A DNA stretch of 64,000 bases from Nematopogon swammerdamellus (GCA_946902875.1 OX336340.1:479501-543500); one strand, 5' to 3'. Positions 42,641-52,875 are shown, counted from the first letter of the stretch. Numbers and translations are program-made. Notes: generated by a model not told the origin, from the letters alone.

Positions 42641-43290
42641 CAGGTACCAGACCACACACAGAAAGATGAACGACGCACTACCCATTTTACTATTATTGCT
42701 GTGCTAGTGTGTTGATTTCTAGGGACGCTGCATTCCCATACGGAGGGCTTCTGTGACAATATGTAGGCAATGAGGTCTCAACTATAACTATAACCTAAAA
42801 CTATACTTTCATCGAGTTCCGTCCGCCCGAAGCAATCAGCCCACACGGTCGCAGTAAACATTGTAATCAAAGAGAACATTTGTTGTAAAAAGCCATGCGT
42901 TTAACAATTAATCCGAAGAACTGCTGCGAGATTCCTACACTCCGAGGCAATAACGCTTCTTCCGAGACACCCTGCACCGCTTTATAGACCATTAAACGGT
43001 GTCCCCGGAGAAGACATTACTTCTTCGCTGGCCGGAGCGACGGCTGCTCATCCGCATTCAATTGTCGCATTTATTCAAAGGACGAAAGGGTTTGATCTCG
43101 CTCGCAGGTGTGTCAGTGGGTTTGTGCAAACATAAATTAAATCCTTTATGAGGCAAGTTGACAGTGTAATAGACACTTATGCTTAGGAAACAGTTTGGTG
43201 GTTAATGCGAACTAGACCGACCCAGTGTGCCGCACGCTTACGTACCATTGCACCTCGCTACGCACGTTCTTCAGTCATTTAATTTATTTT
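42641..43290. promoter_or_regulatory. Gene-free stretch with a possible enhancer
   Basis: 42880-43140 is not a recognised repeat and is rich in transcription-factor-like words: AACAATTAATCC, GCATTTATTCAAAGG, CAGGTGTGTCAG (T-box-like) and GTGCAAACATAAATTAAATC (forkhead/homeobox-like). The rest is unassigned. Confidence 0.2.
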
Positions 43291-43293
43291 TAA

Positions 43294-43550
43294 CCGCATC
43301 TCTCCCCGTGCATGTCGTAAAAACAACTAAATGATGAGGACTAGACGCCGCACTAAAGAGGGACCCAGCTCTAACCTTGCCACGATCTGTCCAAAATTAT
43401 CGGTTAGTCTTCGTGCCTTACTGACTGCTTTCTTACCCTAATATTTTGCCAAACGTGGTGGTCGCTGTTGTGCTGTAATTTACGTGAGATTTTGCAGCAC
43501 CACACTGATTACTCTGCTTACCCTGATTGTCCGAATAAGCAGAGTGCATG
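43294..43550 (+). mobile_element. Family X copy
   Basis: CGCATCTCTCCCCGTGCATG, GACTAGACGCCGCACTAAAG, TTCGTGCCTTACTGACTGC and CTGCTTACCCTGATTGTCC. The final GGATACAGCGTG is replaced at the junction with a LINE-J fragment. Confidence 0.75.
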
Positions 43551-43554
43551 CATG

Positions 43555-43705
43555 CACGTGCTTGTGTGGGCATGATAGGTGCCCATTTACACCCATATTG
43601 AATGACCCGAGCCTGTACTTGGGGAGAAATATGTGTGCGTTCCAGAGTTTACAAGATCTGTGGAGGAAAGAGCTGCAGAAACGATTGGCATACAACCTAA
43701 CTATC
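43555..43705 (-). pseudogene. LINE-J C-terminal fragment
   Basis: Minus-strand translation gives ANRFCSSFLHRSCKLWNAH followed by IFLPKYRLGSFNMGVNGHLS, which aligns with NRFCRSFLYRTGK and IFPPKYSLGTFKMPVNGHLS at 54990-55100. This is the region after the reverse transcriptase in Jockey-like LINEs. Confidence 0.8.
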
Positions 43706-44067
43706 AATATAGAATACAGATAGTTAGGTACAAGCAATACTCTTTGAGTATTTTATAGTTAGTTTTTTTCGTTTATTGCCCGTGGTACCACCAGGTTGTA
43801 CACCCAGTGGTACCACGGGCAATTTTTTTTGCCCGTAGTACACCCAGTGGTACCACGGGCAATTTTTTTTGCCCGTAGTACACCCAGTGGTACCACGGGA
43901 AATTTTTTTTGCCCGTGGTACACCTGAACATTCTGTTCTGATTTTGTTCACCATTAAATAAAGGGTCACAAAAGGCGAGTTTAATGCCTTGCGGCATTCT
44001 TTTCCAACTAACCAAGTTGGAAACCAAGACTAAGTTAATACCGGTATAATCAATCAAATCCACACTA

Positions 44068-45222
44068 TGCACACTAATATTATAAATTCGAAAGTAAGTC
44101 TGTCTGTCTGTTTATCTGTATTCTGTCGGATTTTCACGCCTAAACGGCTAAACAGATTTCTTTAAAATTTGGGAAGGAGATAGTTTGCATCCTGGGAAAG
44201 CGTCGCTCCAGTTCGGGAGTTGTCTAAGTGCCACAGAGCAAATTTTACAGGAGAGCTGTTTAAAGTTTATAGTTTGGTTTTCACTGTGTGATTGCGTTAC
44301 TGTTAAGCATATGTTTGAAAACTGACTAAACTGTATTAGAATCGCTATAAAAACAATAAATTACCTAACATTAATGAAATTAATAACAAAAAAACACTAT
44401 TTTTGTTTGGAGATAGACGAAACTGACTAAACGGACGTTGCGAATGGCGGACATAGCACAACACACACTGGATATAGAGGTCACTTAGCTGACATAACCT
44501 TTAGTTCGTATTTTTGCTATGTCCCATTGCTCGTCCGTGATTGGCTGTTTGGTCGTTAGACAAAATACGAACTCAGCGCAAGCTGTGGAATCTTAGAGAT
44601 AGGACGAAAATGTATTGTGAAACTGTATGGAGCCATAGAATAATAATGGCTTTAATTTTGCACTGTCAGTATGGAGATAGCAATAATATGCCCTAAAATA
44701 TGAAAAAAACCCGCTTTATTAGATAAAATGATTTTACTTTTTAAATGTAGAAATATGCAGAAAAATCTGCTGAATCAACGTGCATTCAAAGCTCATTTTC
44801 GCTAAAAATGTGACTTAGACAACTCCCGAACTGGAGCGACGAAAGTACATCGCTGCCTTATGGCTCCGCTCTAACCTAAACCTAAACCTAGACCTACGTC
44901 TGGCCGGATATCCGGCCAATCCACTATCCGCTGCAACACTAGTTTCCATTAAAAAAAAGTAAAGTGTACGTGTACGTGCGTTAGAAGTTATAGTTCTCAG
45001 TCTCACTTATAGTTTTTTGTTTTTAAAGTTTTAAATTTCGAATTGTTGAAATATTTGAAAATTGAGAGCACTTTGAAATTTTTGAAAATTCAAAAATTTT
45101 AAAATATTTTACTAATTTTGAAATTTTTAAAAGTTATTTTTTTGCAAATTTAGATTTTTTTTTAAATGTAGAATTTTTTGAACCGAATTTTACGCGAGCG
45201 AAGCCGCGGGTAAAAGTTAGTA
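44068..45222 (+). mobile_element. Helitron nested in the foldback element
   Basis: ACACTAATATTATAAATTCG, GTCTGTCTGTCTGTTTATC, CGCCTAAACGGCTAAACAG and TTTGCATCCTGGGAAAG start it. TTTTACGCGAGCGAAGCCGC with GGGTAAAAGTTAG then T ends it. Without the 641-bp element inside, about 510 bp remain. 45000-45180 is degenerate T-rich sequence. Confidence 0.75.
44201..44841. mobile_element. 641-bp TIR element nested in the Helitron
   Basis: CGTCGCTCCAGTTCGGGAG with TTGTCTAAGT (44201-44229) is inverted exactly at 44813-44841. AAAG flanks both ends (44197-44200, 44842-44845). The left junction falls at CCTGGGAAAG, which is a continuous motif in Helitrons. No transposase frame is present. Confidence 0.8.
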
Positions 45223-45385
45223 TGTATAATAATCATCTAACATAAATCAGAATAGAATGTTCAGATGTACTACGGGCAAAAAAAATTGCCCGTGGTACCA
45301 CTGCGCACTGGGTGTACTACGGGCAAAAAAAATTGCCCGTGGTACCACTGGGTGTACAACCTGGTGGTACCACGGGCAATAAACG

Positions 45386-45957
45386 TTTTTTTTTAACCAT
45401 CAAACATTTTTAGCCCTGACCACATTGTGCTTTGGAAATTCATAAAATACTTCAGGATTACACCAGGCTCCGAACGAGTCGTGGATGTCGAGTGAAACTT
45501 TGCATTTCAGTAGAGCGGAGAGCCGAGCTCTATTCAATTCCGACGCGGGCATCGTCCCGCGTCCACACAGGAGCACTTATCTATGGCTCAGTCCGCACCA
45601 TTCCGAGGTCGCTTTTACTCGGATGTATGTGTTAATATTCCTTTTAATACAGCGAACATTTTCCGTTTGAAATGTTCTGCAGTATGAATGAATATTAAAA
45701 TGTTCTAGCCCTCCAGAAAAAATAAACTCAAGAGTTTTTTTTAATAGTGTTGTACGTACAGGTTGTTTCATTAGTGAATGAAGCATTAAATAAATGCATT
45801 TCTGTATACCAAATAGGAATTTTTGAGACAATGGCCGCTAAAGGATATCCAAGTAAAGACAACCGCTTGAGAACCGCTCAAACTTCAAAATAGTTTTTAT
45901 GCTGTAAGGACTAAACGGACTACTTTATGATTATTTTTTTAGATTTATTGACCTTCA
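45386..45957. other. Unassigned DNA
   Basis: CpG patch at 45470-45600; no repeat or gene recognised. Confidence 0.35.
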
Positions 45958-46078
45958 CGATCCGGAGTAATCGCACCTCTGGCAGCGCGTGTGACAGACA
46001 GACGGACAGACGGACGGACACCTGTGCGATTTTATAAACGTTCCTGCCAGCGTTACTAGCTGTGGAACTCTAAAACCT
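45958..46078 (+). repeat. Family G-related fragment
   Basis: GACAGACAGACGGACAGACG with GGACGGACACC, then CTGTGGAACTCTAAAACC, resembles the end of family G, but the motifs are diverged. Confidence 0.45.
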
Positions 46079-46197
46079 ACAAAATACTCGACAAAATATG
46101 CAATTGTACTTTTGCAGCTATACTTAAGTACAGTTGCTTTCACGAGACATGAGCACAGATGGACAGTGGACTAACATTGCACGTAAGTGTATATAGT

Positions 46198-46395
46198 CTG
46201 TTCCAAATAAACCTGGATAAAAAGCCCCCCCCCCCCCCCCCCCTTCTACTACGAGACGCTCGACGAGACGTAAGCGTAACGAATTTTGCGATAAATCTCA
46301 TAGTTTTGTAAAGCTAAAACTACCAATGTACGCAAATATTGCGTACATTGGTAGTCTCGTGTGAATGAACTTTTATCCAGGTTTGTTTGGAACAG
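46198..46395. mobile_element. 198-bp TIR element with C19 tract
   Basis: CTGTTCCAAATAAACCTGG with ATAAAA (46198-46222) is inverted at 46371-46395 with one mismatch. Inside are 19 C (46225-46243) and a perfect hairpin: CTACCAATGTACGCAA (46320-46335) against TTGCGTACATTGGTAG (46339-46354). Confidence 0.8.
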
Positions 46396-46607
46396 GCACA
46401 GACCATAGTAGTCGAACGTCGCGTGTGAGCCCGATAGGCGAGCGTCGAGCGACGCTGACTGACGAACCAATCGCGTGAAGCGGCGGCGGCGGCGTGTCGC
46501 CGTCACATCCCGTCACAAACCGACCAATGAAATAAGTGTGCTCATGCATGACTCGTTGTTCGGACTCGTTCTCCGCGCTTAAGCCCACTCCATTGCAGGC
46601 CTTTTGC

Positions 46608-46825
46608 GCGTCCTACGGCCTTACTCCAACCAGCCGAGTTCTTCCAGGAGGCGGCACATTCTCTTTAGGTCCTGGCACGCCTCTCGAAGTGTAGCAGGGC
46701 CTCCCAGCTCCTTCGCCCTTATGTCTGCCAACTACTCGCACTCCAGCAGCACGTGGGTGGGTGTCTCGTCCGCTTCCAGGCATGCTCTGCACAGTGGACT
46801 GTCCGTTAGCTCATGACTCGTGAAA
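46608..46825 (-). pseudogene. LINE C-terminal zinc-knuckle-like fragment
   Basis: Minus strand: HELTDSPLCRACLEADETPT, HVLLECE, a stop, LADIRAKELGGP, LREACQDLKRM and LLEELGWLE before a natural stop. The CxxC...H....C pattern and the terminal LGWLE are typical of the C-terminus of Jockey-like LINEs. One stop codon interrupts it. Confidence 0.8.
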
Positions 46826-46829
46826 GCAA

Positions 46830-47380
46830 CTATACAGAGAAGCTGTGGGCAGCGTGCGACTGCGGCGCGGCGGGGTTGCGGCGACGGAGGGCGGGTGCGG
46901 GACGAGAGGGGGGAGAGGAGGGTGTCGAATAAATCATAGCGGGGTATAATTAAATGCGGTCGAGCTGCTCCGAATAAATTTCTACGGGAATATTTCCATC
47001 TCGGCTGCACAAAATACACATTTGCTTTTTCGATTTAAAATGCGCCCTATCTCGCTCGCTAGGGTTGCGCTTTTGGTAAATAGAAAAAACAAAAATACAT
47101 TTGTGATTTTGATTTGTTTAATTTTTATGTTGCTGTGTTCCTTGCTGTGTATCTGCAAAGCAGAGGATCCCAATTACTTAAATAAATAATATTGTAGAAT
47201 ATGTCGTTGTATTATTTTTGAAGTTTCGACTTGACAAAAGGGAAGTACTGACATGGCACCTGGTTTAACCAAGATTTCCATAAAAATAATCTTGCGTTGT
47301 GTTGATAAATAAAGAAAAACTTAACTTACTTGAGATCATCTGCTTGAATGTGAGTATTAATTTCTTAGGTTCGGTAGAAG
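46830..47380. other. Unassigned DNA with a small SINE-A 3' piece
   Basis: At 47236-47288, AAGGGAAGTACTGACATGGC, ACCTGGTTTAACC and ATTTCCATAAAAAT are SINE-A with an internal deletion. The rest is not recognised. Confidence 0.5.
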
Positions 47381-47382
47381 AT

Positions 47383-47563
47383 ACTGGATGTAAGATGACC
47401 GCATAGCAGCCTCGGTTGTGTTCTCCTCTAGTTCAGTGTAGCCAGTAATCCAGGCTAGTCTCCGATATGGCACCTACCTTCTCGGAGGTGATATTGGCTG
47501 GTCGGAGCATGCGCTTTGGCCCCTCCAACTCAGCCAACCATACCTGATTACATTAAAAAAAAG
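47383..47563 (+). mobile_element. SINE-B 3' half
   Basis: ACTGGATGTAAGATGACCGC to CCTGATTACATTAAAAAAAA. The head and core are missing. Confidence 0.85.
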
Positions 47564-47589
47564 ATACTTTAAGCGGTAAAAAAGATAGA

Positions 47590-47800
47590 AATATTTTATT
47601 GTCCCAAAAAAATTTTACAGAAACAATATCGTTATATCATTTACATAAGGGGAAAAGGCGGACTTACCCCATACACGCATTTGTTCCAGTCGACCTTTGG
47701 ATGTTTTAGAGTCGTATGTTGTGAAATATAAGTAGGTAATAGCAAAATACTTGAGTGTGGGAATGTAAAATGTCGGGATACAGCGTATTGTATGTATGTA
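47590..47800 (-). mobile_element. Jockey-like LINE 3' end joined to an X tail
   Basis: On the minus strand: ACATTCCCACACTCAAG, TCCAAAGGTCGACTGGAAC, GTAAGTCCGCCTTTTCCCC and ATAAAATATTTCTATC match the element at 41743. It is followed on the plus strand by GTCGGGATACAGCGT and a (TATG)n tail of family X. Confidence 0.65.
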
Positions 47801-48891
47801 CATTCTGTCAAAAAAGTACCGGGAATTGACAATTTACTTCTAATTCCAATTTCAATTAAAATCATTCTTTTTGTCGCTAAGTTGGCACAACTGTTTTCTA
47901 TATTGGCGCGGAGTTTGAGCCCCATCTGTCATTTAGTTTGTTAACAGTGCTCGATTTTGTCAGTTCATCTCAAATGTGTTTTGCGATTTTTATAATGGAT
48001 AAAAATATCGAACAAAGAGTTTGTCTCAGATTTTGCATCGCAAATGGAATTTCGTGTTCCGAGTCGCTGAAAATGTTACAGAAAGCTTACGGTGAATCGA
48101 CTTTATCAAAAACACGTGTACATGAGTGGTACAGTGCATTCGAAAGCGGTCGAGATTTGGTGGAAGATTTGCCTCGCTCTGGTCGGCCATCAACGTCTTT
48201 AACTGAAGTTAATATAGCTAAAGTGAAGGAAATGGTGACTGAAAATCCTCGTTCAAGTTTGAGAGAGATAGCCGCTCAACTTTCTGTGTCTCACGAATCG
48301 ATTCGTATCATTTTAAACGATCGCTTGGGCATGAAAGACGTTATAGCGCGGTTTTCTCAACCGTTCACTTCGAAAGAATGCGGCGCGCCCCCTCCGCTCT
48401 CCGCCTCCACCGTACTGACGGGCAATTGCGGTGGGGGCGGAGAGCGGAGGGTGCGCGCCGCATTCTTTCGAAGTGAACGGTTGAGAAAACTGCGCTATAC
48501 CGCTCGAGATTTGAATTTTCTTCAAAAACTCAATCGCTTAAGGCCATCATTGTGAACGAATTTTTGGCCAAAAACTCAACAAATACCATCGAACAACCAC
48601 CGTATTCACCGGATATGGCTCCGGCCGACATTTTTCTGTTTCCAAAACTCAAATTACCACTTCGAGGCACCCGTTTTCACTCTCTATAAGACAGAAAAGA
48701 GAATTCGCTGTGAGAACTGAAGTCGATTCCGGAAAATGCATTTAAAAAATGTATTGATAATTTGATTATTCGTTGACGTAAGTGTATTATTTCGGAAGGG
48801 GCCTAATTTGAAGGCGATACCATAAATTTGGAAGAATAATTAATATTTTGTGTATTATTGACCTTTTCCCGGTACTTTCTTGACAGAGTAG
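47801..48891 (+). pseudogene. mariner transposon, internally deleted, with nested MITE
   Basis: TIRs share CTGTCAARAAAGTACCGGGAA (47805 and, inverted, 48868-48886) and TA flanks both ends. The frame from 47995 encodes the N-terminal helix-turn-helix region (LRFCIANGISCSESLKML, VHEWYSAFESGRD, DLPRSGRPSTSLTEVN, SHESIRIILNDRLGMK). The frame is broken by a palindromic MITE at 48342. After it come ARDLNFLQKLNR and, in another frame, PPYSPDMAPADIFLFPKLK, which holds the third catalytic aspartate (SPD). The middle of the catalytic domain, with the first two aspartates, is deleted, so the element is dead. Confidence 0.9.
48342..48499. mobile_element. 158-bp palindromic MITE inside mariner
   Basis: Arms of about 70 bp begin TATAGCGCGGTTTTCTCAAC and pair with few mismatches around a ~17-nt centre (TACTGACGGGCAATTG). 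They contain TTCACTTCGAAAGAATGCGG and CCCTCCGCTCTCCGCC. TA at both ends fits a TA target duplication. The insertion splits the mariner frame between RLGMK and ARDLNF. Confidence 0.85.
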
Positions 48892-49109
48892 TATGTATGT
48901 AGGTATGTGTGTATGTATGTAGGAAATATGAATGTCTCCTCTCGTGTAAACGAATAATATAACCTTATGGAGACACAGAAAAACCTTTGATGACATCATT
49001 TCTATCAGTTACGTATTACTCTCCTAAACAAGTAGGTACATTTTCTTTCACAGATACGTGAATAGAAGCTTCATTTGTCCATTTAACATCAAAAGAAGCA
49101 AAGGACGAA

Positions 49110-49400
49110 TAGTTTGACCTTACAGCACTCCATGTGGAAATACATTGACGCCAAAATTCTGACCGATCAATTTGCATCAAGCAAGTGGCAGTGGGCTGAT
49201 CACGTCAGACGAAGAGACGACGACGTTTGGAGTTACCCTGTTCTGCACTGGCGGCTGTGGACTGGGAAACGGAATGTGGGAAAGCCACCCGCCAGGTGGG
49301 ACGACGACATCAAGTACGTCGGCCGAAAGCAGTGGTTACGTACCGCTGAAGACCGGGAAGAGTGGAGGAAAATTGGAGAGGCGTATGCGACTGACTAACT
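49110..49400 (+). pseudogene. RTE-type LINE C-terminal fragment, open frame
   Basis: The frame 49114-49398 has SSKWQWADHVRRRDDDVW, RLWTGKRNVGKPPARWDDDI, KYVGRKQWLRTAEDREEW and RKIGEAYATD. The alignment with 3030-3327 is good and no stop interrupts the last ~70 codons. The 5' part is absent. Confidence 0.85.
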
Positions 49401-50718
49401 TGCAGCGATGCGCAGACACTGCTTCGCGGCCACTCTGCGATCGCTTATCTACATCTATAGCCAATGAGAGCGCGTAAAAATTTCGACACTGCCTTATGGC
49501 CAATTTTGTCCCTTGGGGGCGACGACAGGCGCCACGCGTGATCACACCTCTAGCCAATATTTCTGAGATCTCTGGTTGACCTGGCGGTGCGAGTGGGCCT
49601 CGGAAGATGTCTGATAAAACGCGAGCGGAGCCTTCGCGCTGGCGCCTAAGCCCACTTTCTGCGACCTTTCGCAGTATAGAACGTGAACTTAGAGTCTGAG
49701 CAAGTAAATTGCAGTCGCTCGTAACTCAACGTTGCAAAGGAATATGTATGCGTATTTATGACGTTCTTACGACTCAGTGCCCCCATGAACGTTTCTTCAC
49801 AGTGAGGCCACATGTACGGTACGCCGTACGTGAACCGTCTTATACACCATGAGTTTATGATCTGCAGTGAAGAGGTAGAACTGAGCTAATTAAAAAAAAA
49901 AAAAAAAACAAAAACCGCGAAGAAAAGCGTTATCAAAATTTCACTTCCCATTCTCCAATACATTTTGGGATAAAGATCTTCATTACTTTCCAATTCGACA
50001 AACTTTCACAAAAGATGGACTTATTTCCAAAGGAAATATGGGAAAAAAATAATGGAAAAAGAAAAATTTGTAATATTTTTTTTCAAGTTTTTATAAATTT
50101 TGTATTGCAAAAGTTGTTTAGTTTCCGATATAGAACCACAATATAAAAAACTCACACTGTACAAGCATGGATGATTCGCCTCGCCTTGCGTAAGTAATGG
50201 AATTTAGAAAAACGAAATTGTCAATAATTAAATTATTTCTAATCTATATGCATATAAATTCATCTCCAGTAAACTGTGTTTCGCTTTAGAAAATATGTAT
50301 GCATAATCGTTATTCACAGTAAAAATACGTTCTTAACATTCGACGATTGAGAATACAACCAACGTGCGACTGGATCATACGTAATGAGAGGATGGAAAGT
50401 GCCCTACGTGCGGGCGATCCGAGATATGTAGAGTTCTAGAATTTTTATTCGAGCGCAGCGCCAACACAACAACAACGCAGCGCAACGAAACAACACAAAA
50501 CAACAAACTACAACGCCGAGGTCACGAGCGCTATCGCTATAGCTAAATCTTTATTAAGTCAGAACGTGAGAACACACCGAAAGAAGACTGCGGGAGGAAG
50601 AAACGTAAACTAGAAATAACTGGCGTTACTGCAATTCATGTGAAATTGTGCTTTACAGGTAGTCACACGAATGCTGCAACTCTTATTCACGGATAAGCGG
50701 GAAATCAGAAATTAATAT
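49401..50718. other. No recognised feature
   Basis: 49440-49700 has CCAAT-like words (GCCAATGAGAGCGCG, AGCCAATATT) and ends CGCTGGCGCCTAAGCCCAC, similar to CGCGCTTAAGCCCACTCC at 46575, so a minor repeat is shared. An A18 run lies near 49890. The rest is AT-rich. Confidence 0.35.
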
Positions 50719-50768
50719 GCGGGACTTAGTCAAAAAAAGCGGGACTTAGTCAAAAAAAGCGGGACTTG
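50719..50768. repeat. 20-bp tandem repeat, 2.5 copies
   Basis: GCGGGACTTAGTCAAAAAAA is repeated twice, followed by a partial third copy. GACTTAGTC also occurs in the TIRs at 8422/9347. Confidence 0.75.
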
Positions 50769-50904
50769 CCTACAAATTTACAGTAACGAGAAAAAAACAA
50801 TTGTAATATTTTTTTATCACTTTTATTTAAAAAAGCCTGCAAGTGTTAGAGGCGAAAAAACAACGCAGTAAGACAAACTACATAGATAGGTTTTAGCTTT
50901 TTAT

Positions 50905-51032
50905 AGAAAACTCGACATGTGGCGCCGTGCCACCCATAGGGTGTTTAACGACGCCGATGGACATTCGATCGCATGCGGGGGTTGCGACTCCCACGTCGGC
51001 CTGGCAGGTGCCTATTCACGCCCCTCTTGAAT
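50905..51032 (-). mobile_element. LINE-J 3' UTR fragment
   Basis: GACATGTGGCGCCGTGCC, GACGCCGATGGACATTCG, GCGGGGGTTGCGACTCC and CTATTCACGCCCCTCTTG match 34440-34560 in the same orientation. Confidence 0.7.
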
Positions 51033-51298
51033 ATAAATACTGGTTTTGATTTCTTTTATAATATTTTTGACGTCGAGTAACAATAGGGTGGAATACTCTA
51101 TTCGAGAAGCGTAAGTTACGTATCAAATAAAATGTAGATGGGGCTGTCGGCCGCGGAGGCGGGATGAAATTTTGTTGTTGTGCCATCTGACAATAGCTCT
51201 GTGTATTATAGGTTTTTGCGGCCATGCTGCTCACACATAACTGCATGTTACATACTTCTTTCACCCCGCATAGCAAAATATGTGGACATATTGTTTCC

Positions 51299-51565
51299 CT
51301 TGCCCCTTACTAGGTGGTAGGCTCAAACTGTAGCCGACTGGGTTGGTACCACCGTACTGGATGTAAGATGGCCGCATTGTGTTCTCGTTTGTGCTCTCCT
51401 CTAGTCCAGTATGGCCAGAAATCCAGGGAAGTCTCCGGTATGGCACATACCTTCTCGGAGGTGATATTGGCTGGTCGGAGCATGTGCTTTGACTCCTTCG
51501 ACTCAGCCGAGCGGCCATAGCCACTCAGACACATAGCGGATTACATAAAAAATAAAATAAAAAAC
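51299..51565 (+). mobile_element. SINE-B without head
   Basis: It runs from the core (CCCTTGCCCCTTACTAGG, GGGTTGGTACCACCGTACTG) to CGGATTACATAAAAAATAA. A local duplication TGTGTTCTCGTTTGTGCTC occurs where other copies read TGTTCTCCT. Confidence 0.85.
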
Positions 51566-51601
51566 GTATTATTTTTTTGTATTTATTATTTTATTATATA
51601 A

Positions 51602-51833
51602 GGTCTTTCATTAGTAGGTAACGATACGCTAAGGGGTGTATGTGTATCAGATACTGATCACGTTCCCATACCAATTTTTTTTACGATATAAAAAACCTAC
51701 TCGCTCTTCAAATTTAATACGAGAAGTGTGCGTATTTCACCTTAATAAGTATGTTTTTATATCGTAAAAAAATTGGTATGCGAACGTGATCAGTATCTGA
51801 TACACAGCGTATCGTTACCTACTATTGAAAGAC
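51602..51833. mobile_element. 232-bp MITE
   Basis: Inverted arms of ~85 bp begin GGTCTTTCATTAGTAGGTAA and contain GTATCAGATACTGATCACG and CCATACCAATTTTTTT. The right arm ends CCTACTATTGAAAGACC. The flanks are TATATA-rich on both sides. Confidence 0.85.
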
Positions 51834-51834
51834 C

Positions 51835-52225
51835 ATATATATATATATATATTTTTCATTTATCTAAACAGCTTAATTAAGAAGCCAAAATACCACCCCC
51901 TTCTCAATAACTATACAAGTAGACTATACATATGTTGAATCGTATGTAGGAAATATAAAATAATGTGGAGAAGAAAAAGTGTCGGCAGAATGTAGGTTAC
52001 ATGCAGGACGTGCCTCCGCAGTGCCTCCGCAGTCAACTAGCCTGCTGACCTGAAAATCTAGAGCGCACGTTCACCTCACTAGCCACTGTGCAACACAACC
52101 AGCGGTACAGCCACGGGCCGCGAGTCGAGTTACAGAGCATCTTTTAACCCGACTACTTCGAAGTCAGCAGGAGGGTTACGATTTTGGCAGCGTTGTATGT
52201 ATGTATGTAAACAACACTACATTTT
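51835..52225. other. Unassigned DNA
   Basis: Begins with an (AT)n run. GCAGTGCCTCC is duplicated at about 52010-52030. Nothing else recognised. Confidence 0.35.
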
Positions 52226-52580
52226 TCAACCGACTTCCAAAAAAGGAGGAGGTTCTCAATTCGTCTGTCTGGTTTTTCTTTGTGTGTGTATGTTACTCGA
52301 TTTATCCGCCAATTCTCAACCGATTTTAATAATTTTTTTTTTCATGAGTAGGGTATATCTCAGGGATGGTCCTTTCTAATTTTATGAAAGAATACCACCC
52401 CTAAGGGTGGGAAATTAAGGGATGAACACTTTTACACTAAGGAATTTTTCCCGTCAACCGATTATTATGTGATATTACTAAAAAGAGTGAAATAAAAATA
52501 CTATAAAAAAAAAACATTGAAGCGACTTCAAACCTTAAAAAGTATTAAATAATATTTTAATCTTGAGTAAAAGGCGATTG
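52226..52580 (+). repeat. Dispersed repeat starting AACCGACTTCCAAAAAAGG
   Basis: CAACCGACTTCCAAAAAAGG, GGTTCTCAATTCGTCTGTC and AACCGATTTTAATAATTTT are the same family as the minus copy at 10755-11005. The end is not clear; the sequence to 52580 is AT-rich. Confidence 0.6.
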
Positions 52581-52639
52581 AAAAGCACACCTAAAAATTA
52601 ATAGATTGACCCTTTTATGCTTTTGTACCGCCTTCTACT

Positions 52640-52700
52640 CTAGATTAATATATTATTTAGAATAGAATAGAATAGAAATGCTTTATTGCCAACATTGATT
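52640..52700 (-). mobile_element. LINE 3' tail with (TTCTA)n
   Basis: AGAATAGAATAGAATAGAAA with TGCTTTATTGCC reads on the minus strand as GGCAATAAAGCATTTC followed by pentamer repeats, a typical non-LTR tail. Confidence 0.5.
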
Positions 52701-52771
52701 CCTCCTCTTGCCTCCGGGACATCTTGGGTACACTTAACATTCATAATTACGTAGTAAGTATACTTCTACAA

Positions 52772-52875
52772 CATCATCATCATCATCATCAGCCTGTATC
52801 GGTCCACTGCTGGACATAGGCCGCGTGCGGTGGCTGGCCTTGGGAGAGGCCTATGTCCAGCAGTGGACCGATACT
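52772..52875. repeat. Two RTE 3' ends in inverted orientation
   Basis: (CATCAT)n CAGCCTGTATCGGTCCACTG is the minus-strand RTE tail and GAGGCCTATGTCCAGCAGTG with GACCGATA is the plus-strand tail. TATCGGTCCACTGCTGGACA with TAGG (52797-52820) is the exact inverse of 52850-52873. Confidence 0.85.

Larger units (their letters stand above)
43770..45385. mobile_element. Foldback element with palindromic tandem ends
   Basis: The left arm (43770-43942, 173 bp) and right arm (45247-45385, 139 bp) are inverted copies. Each consists of TTGCCCGTGGTACCACC, a TTGTACACCCAGTGG link and 40-bp units (GCCCGTAGTACACCCAGTGG plus GTACCACGGGCAATTTTTTT-like half). Each unit is itself palindromic (GTGGTACCAC; TTGCCCGT/ACGGGCAA). 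The arms differ by one 40-bp unit and a 6-bp insert. The interior is filled by a Helitron, which holds another element. Confidence 0.8.

Noticed and set aside
44877..44893. CCTAAACCTAAACCTA as telomeric repeat
   Set aside because: Lepidopteran telomeres use TTAGG (CCTAA). This is three CCTAAA-like units inside a Helitron.
47938..48555. Domesticated mariner/SETMAR-like host gene
   Set aside because: TIRs, TA flanks, a deleted catalytic core and a MITE in the frame show a dead transposon.
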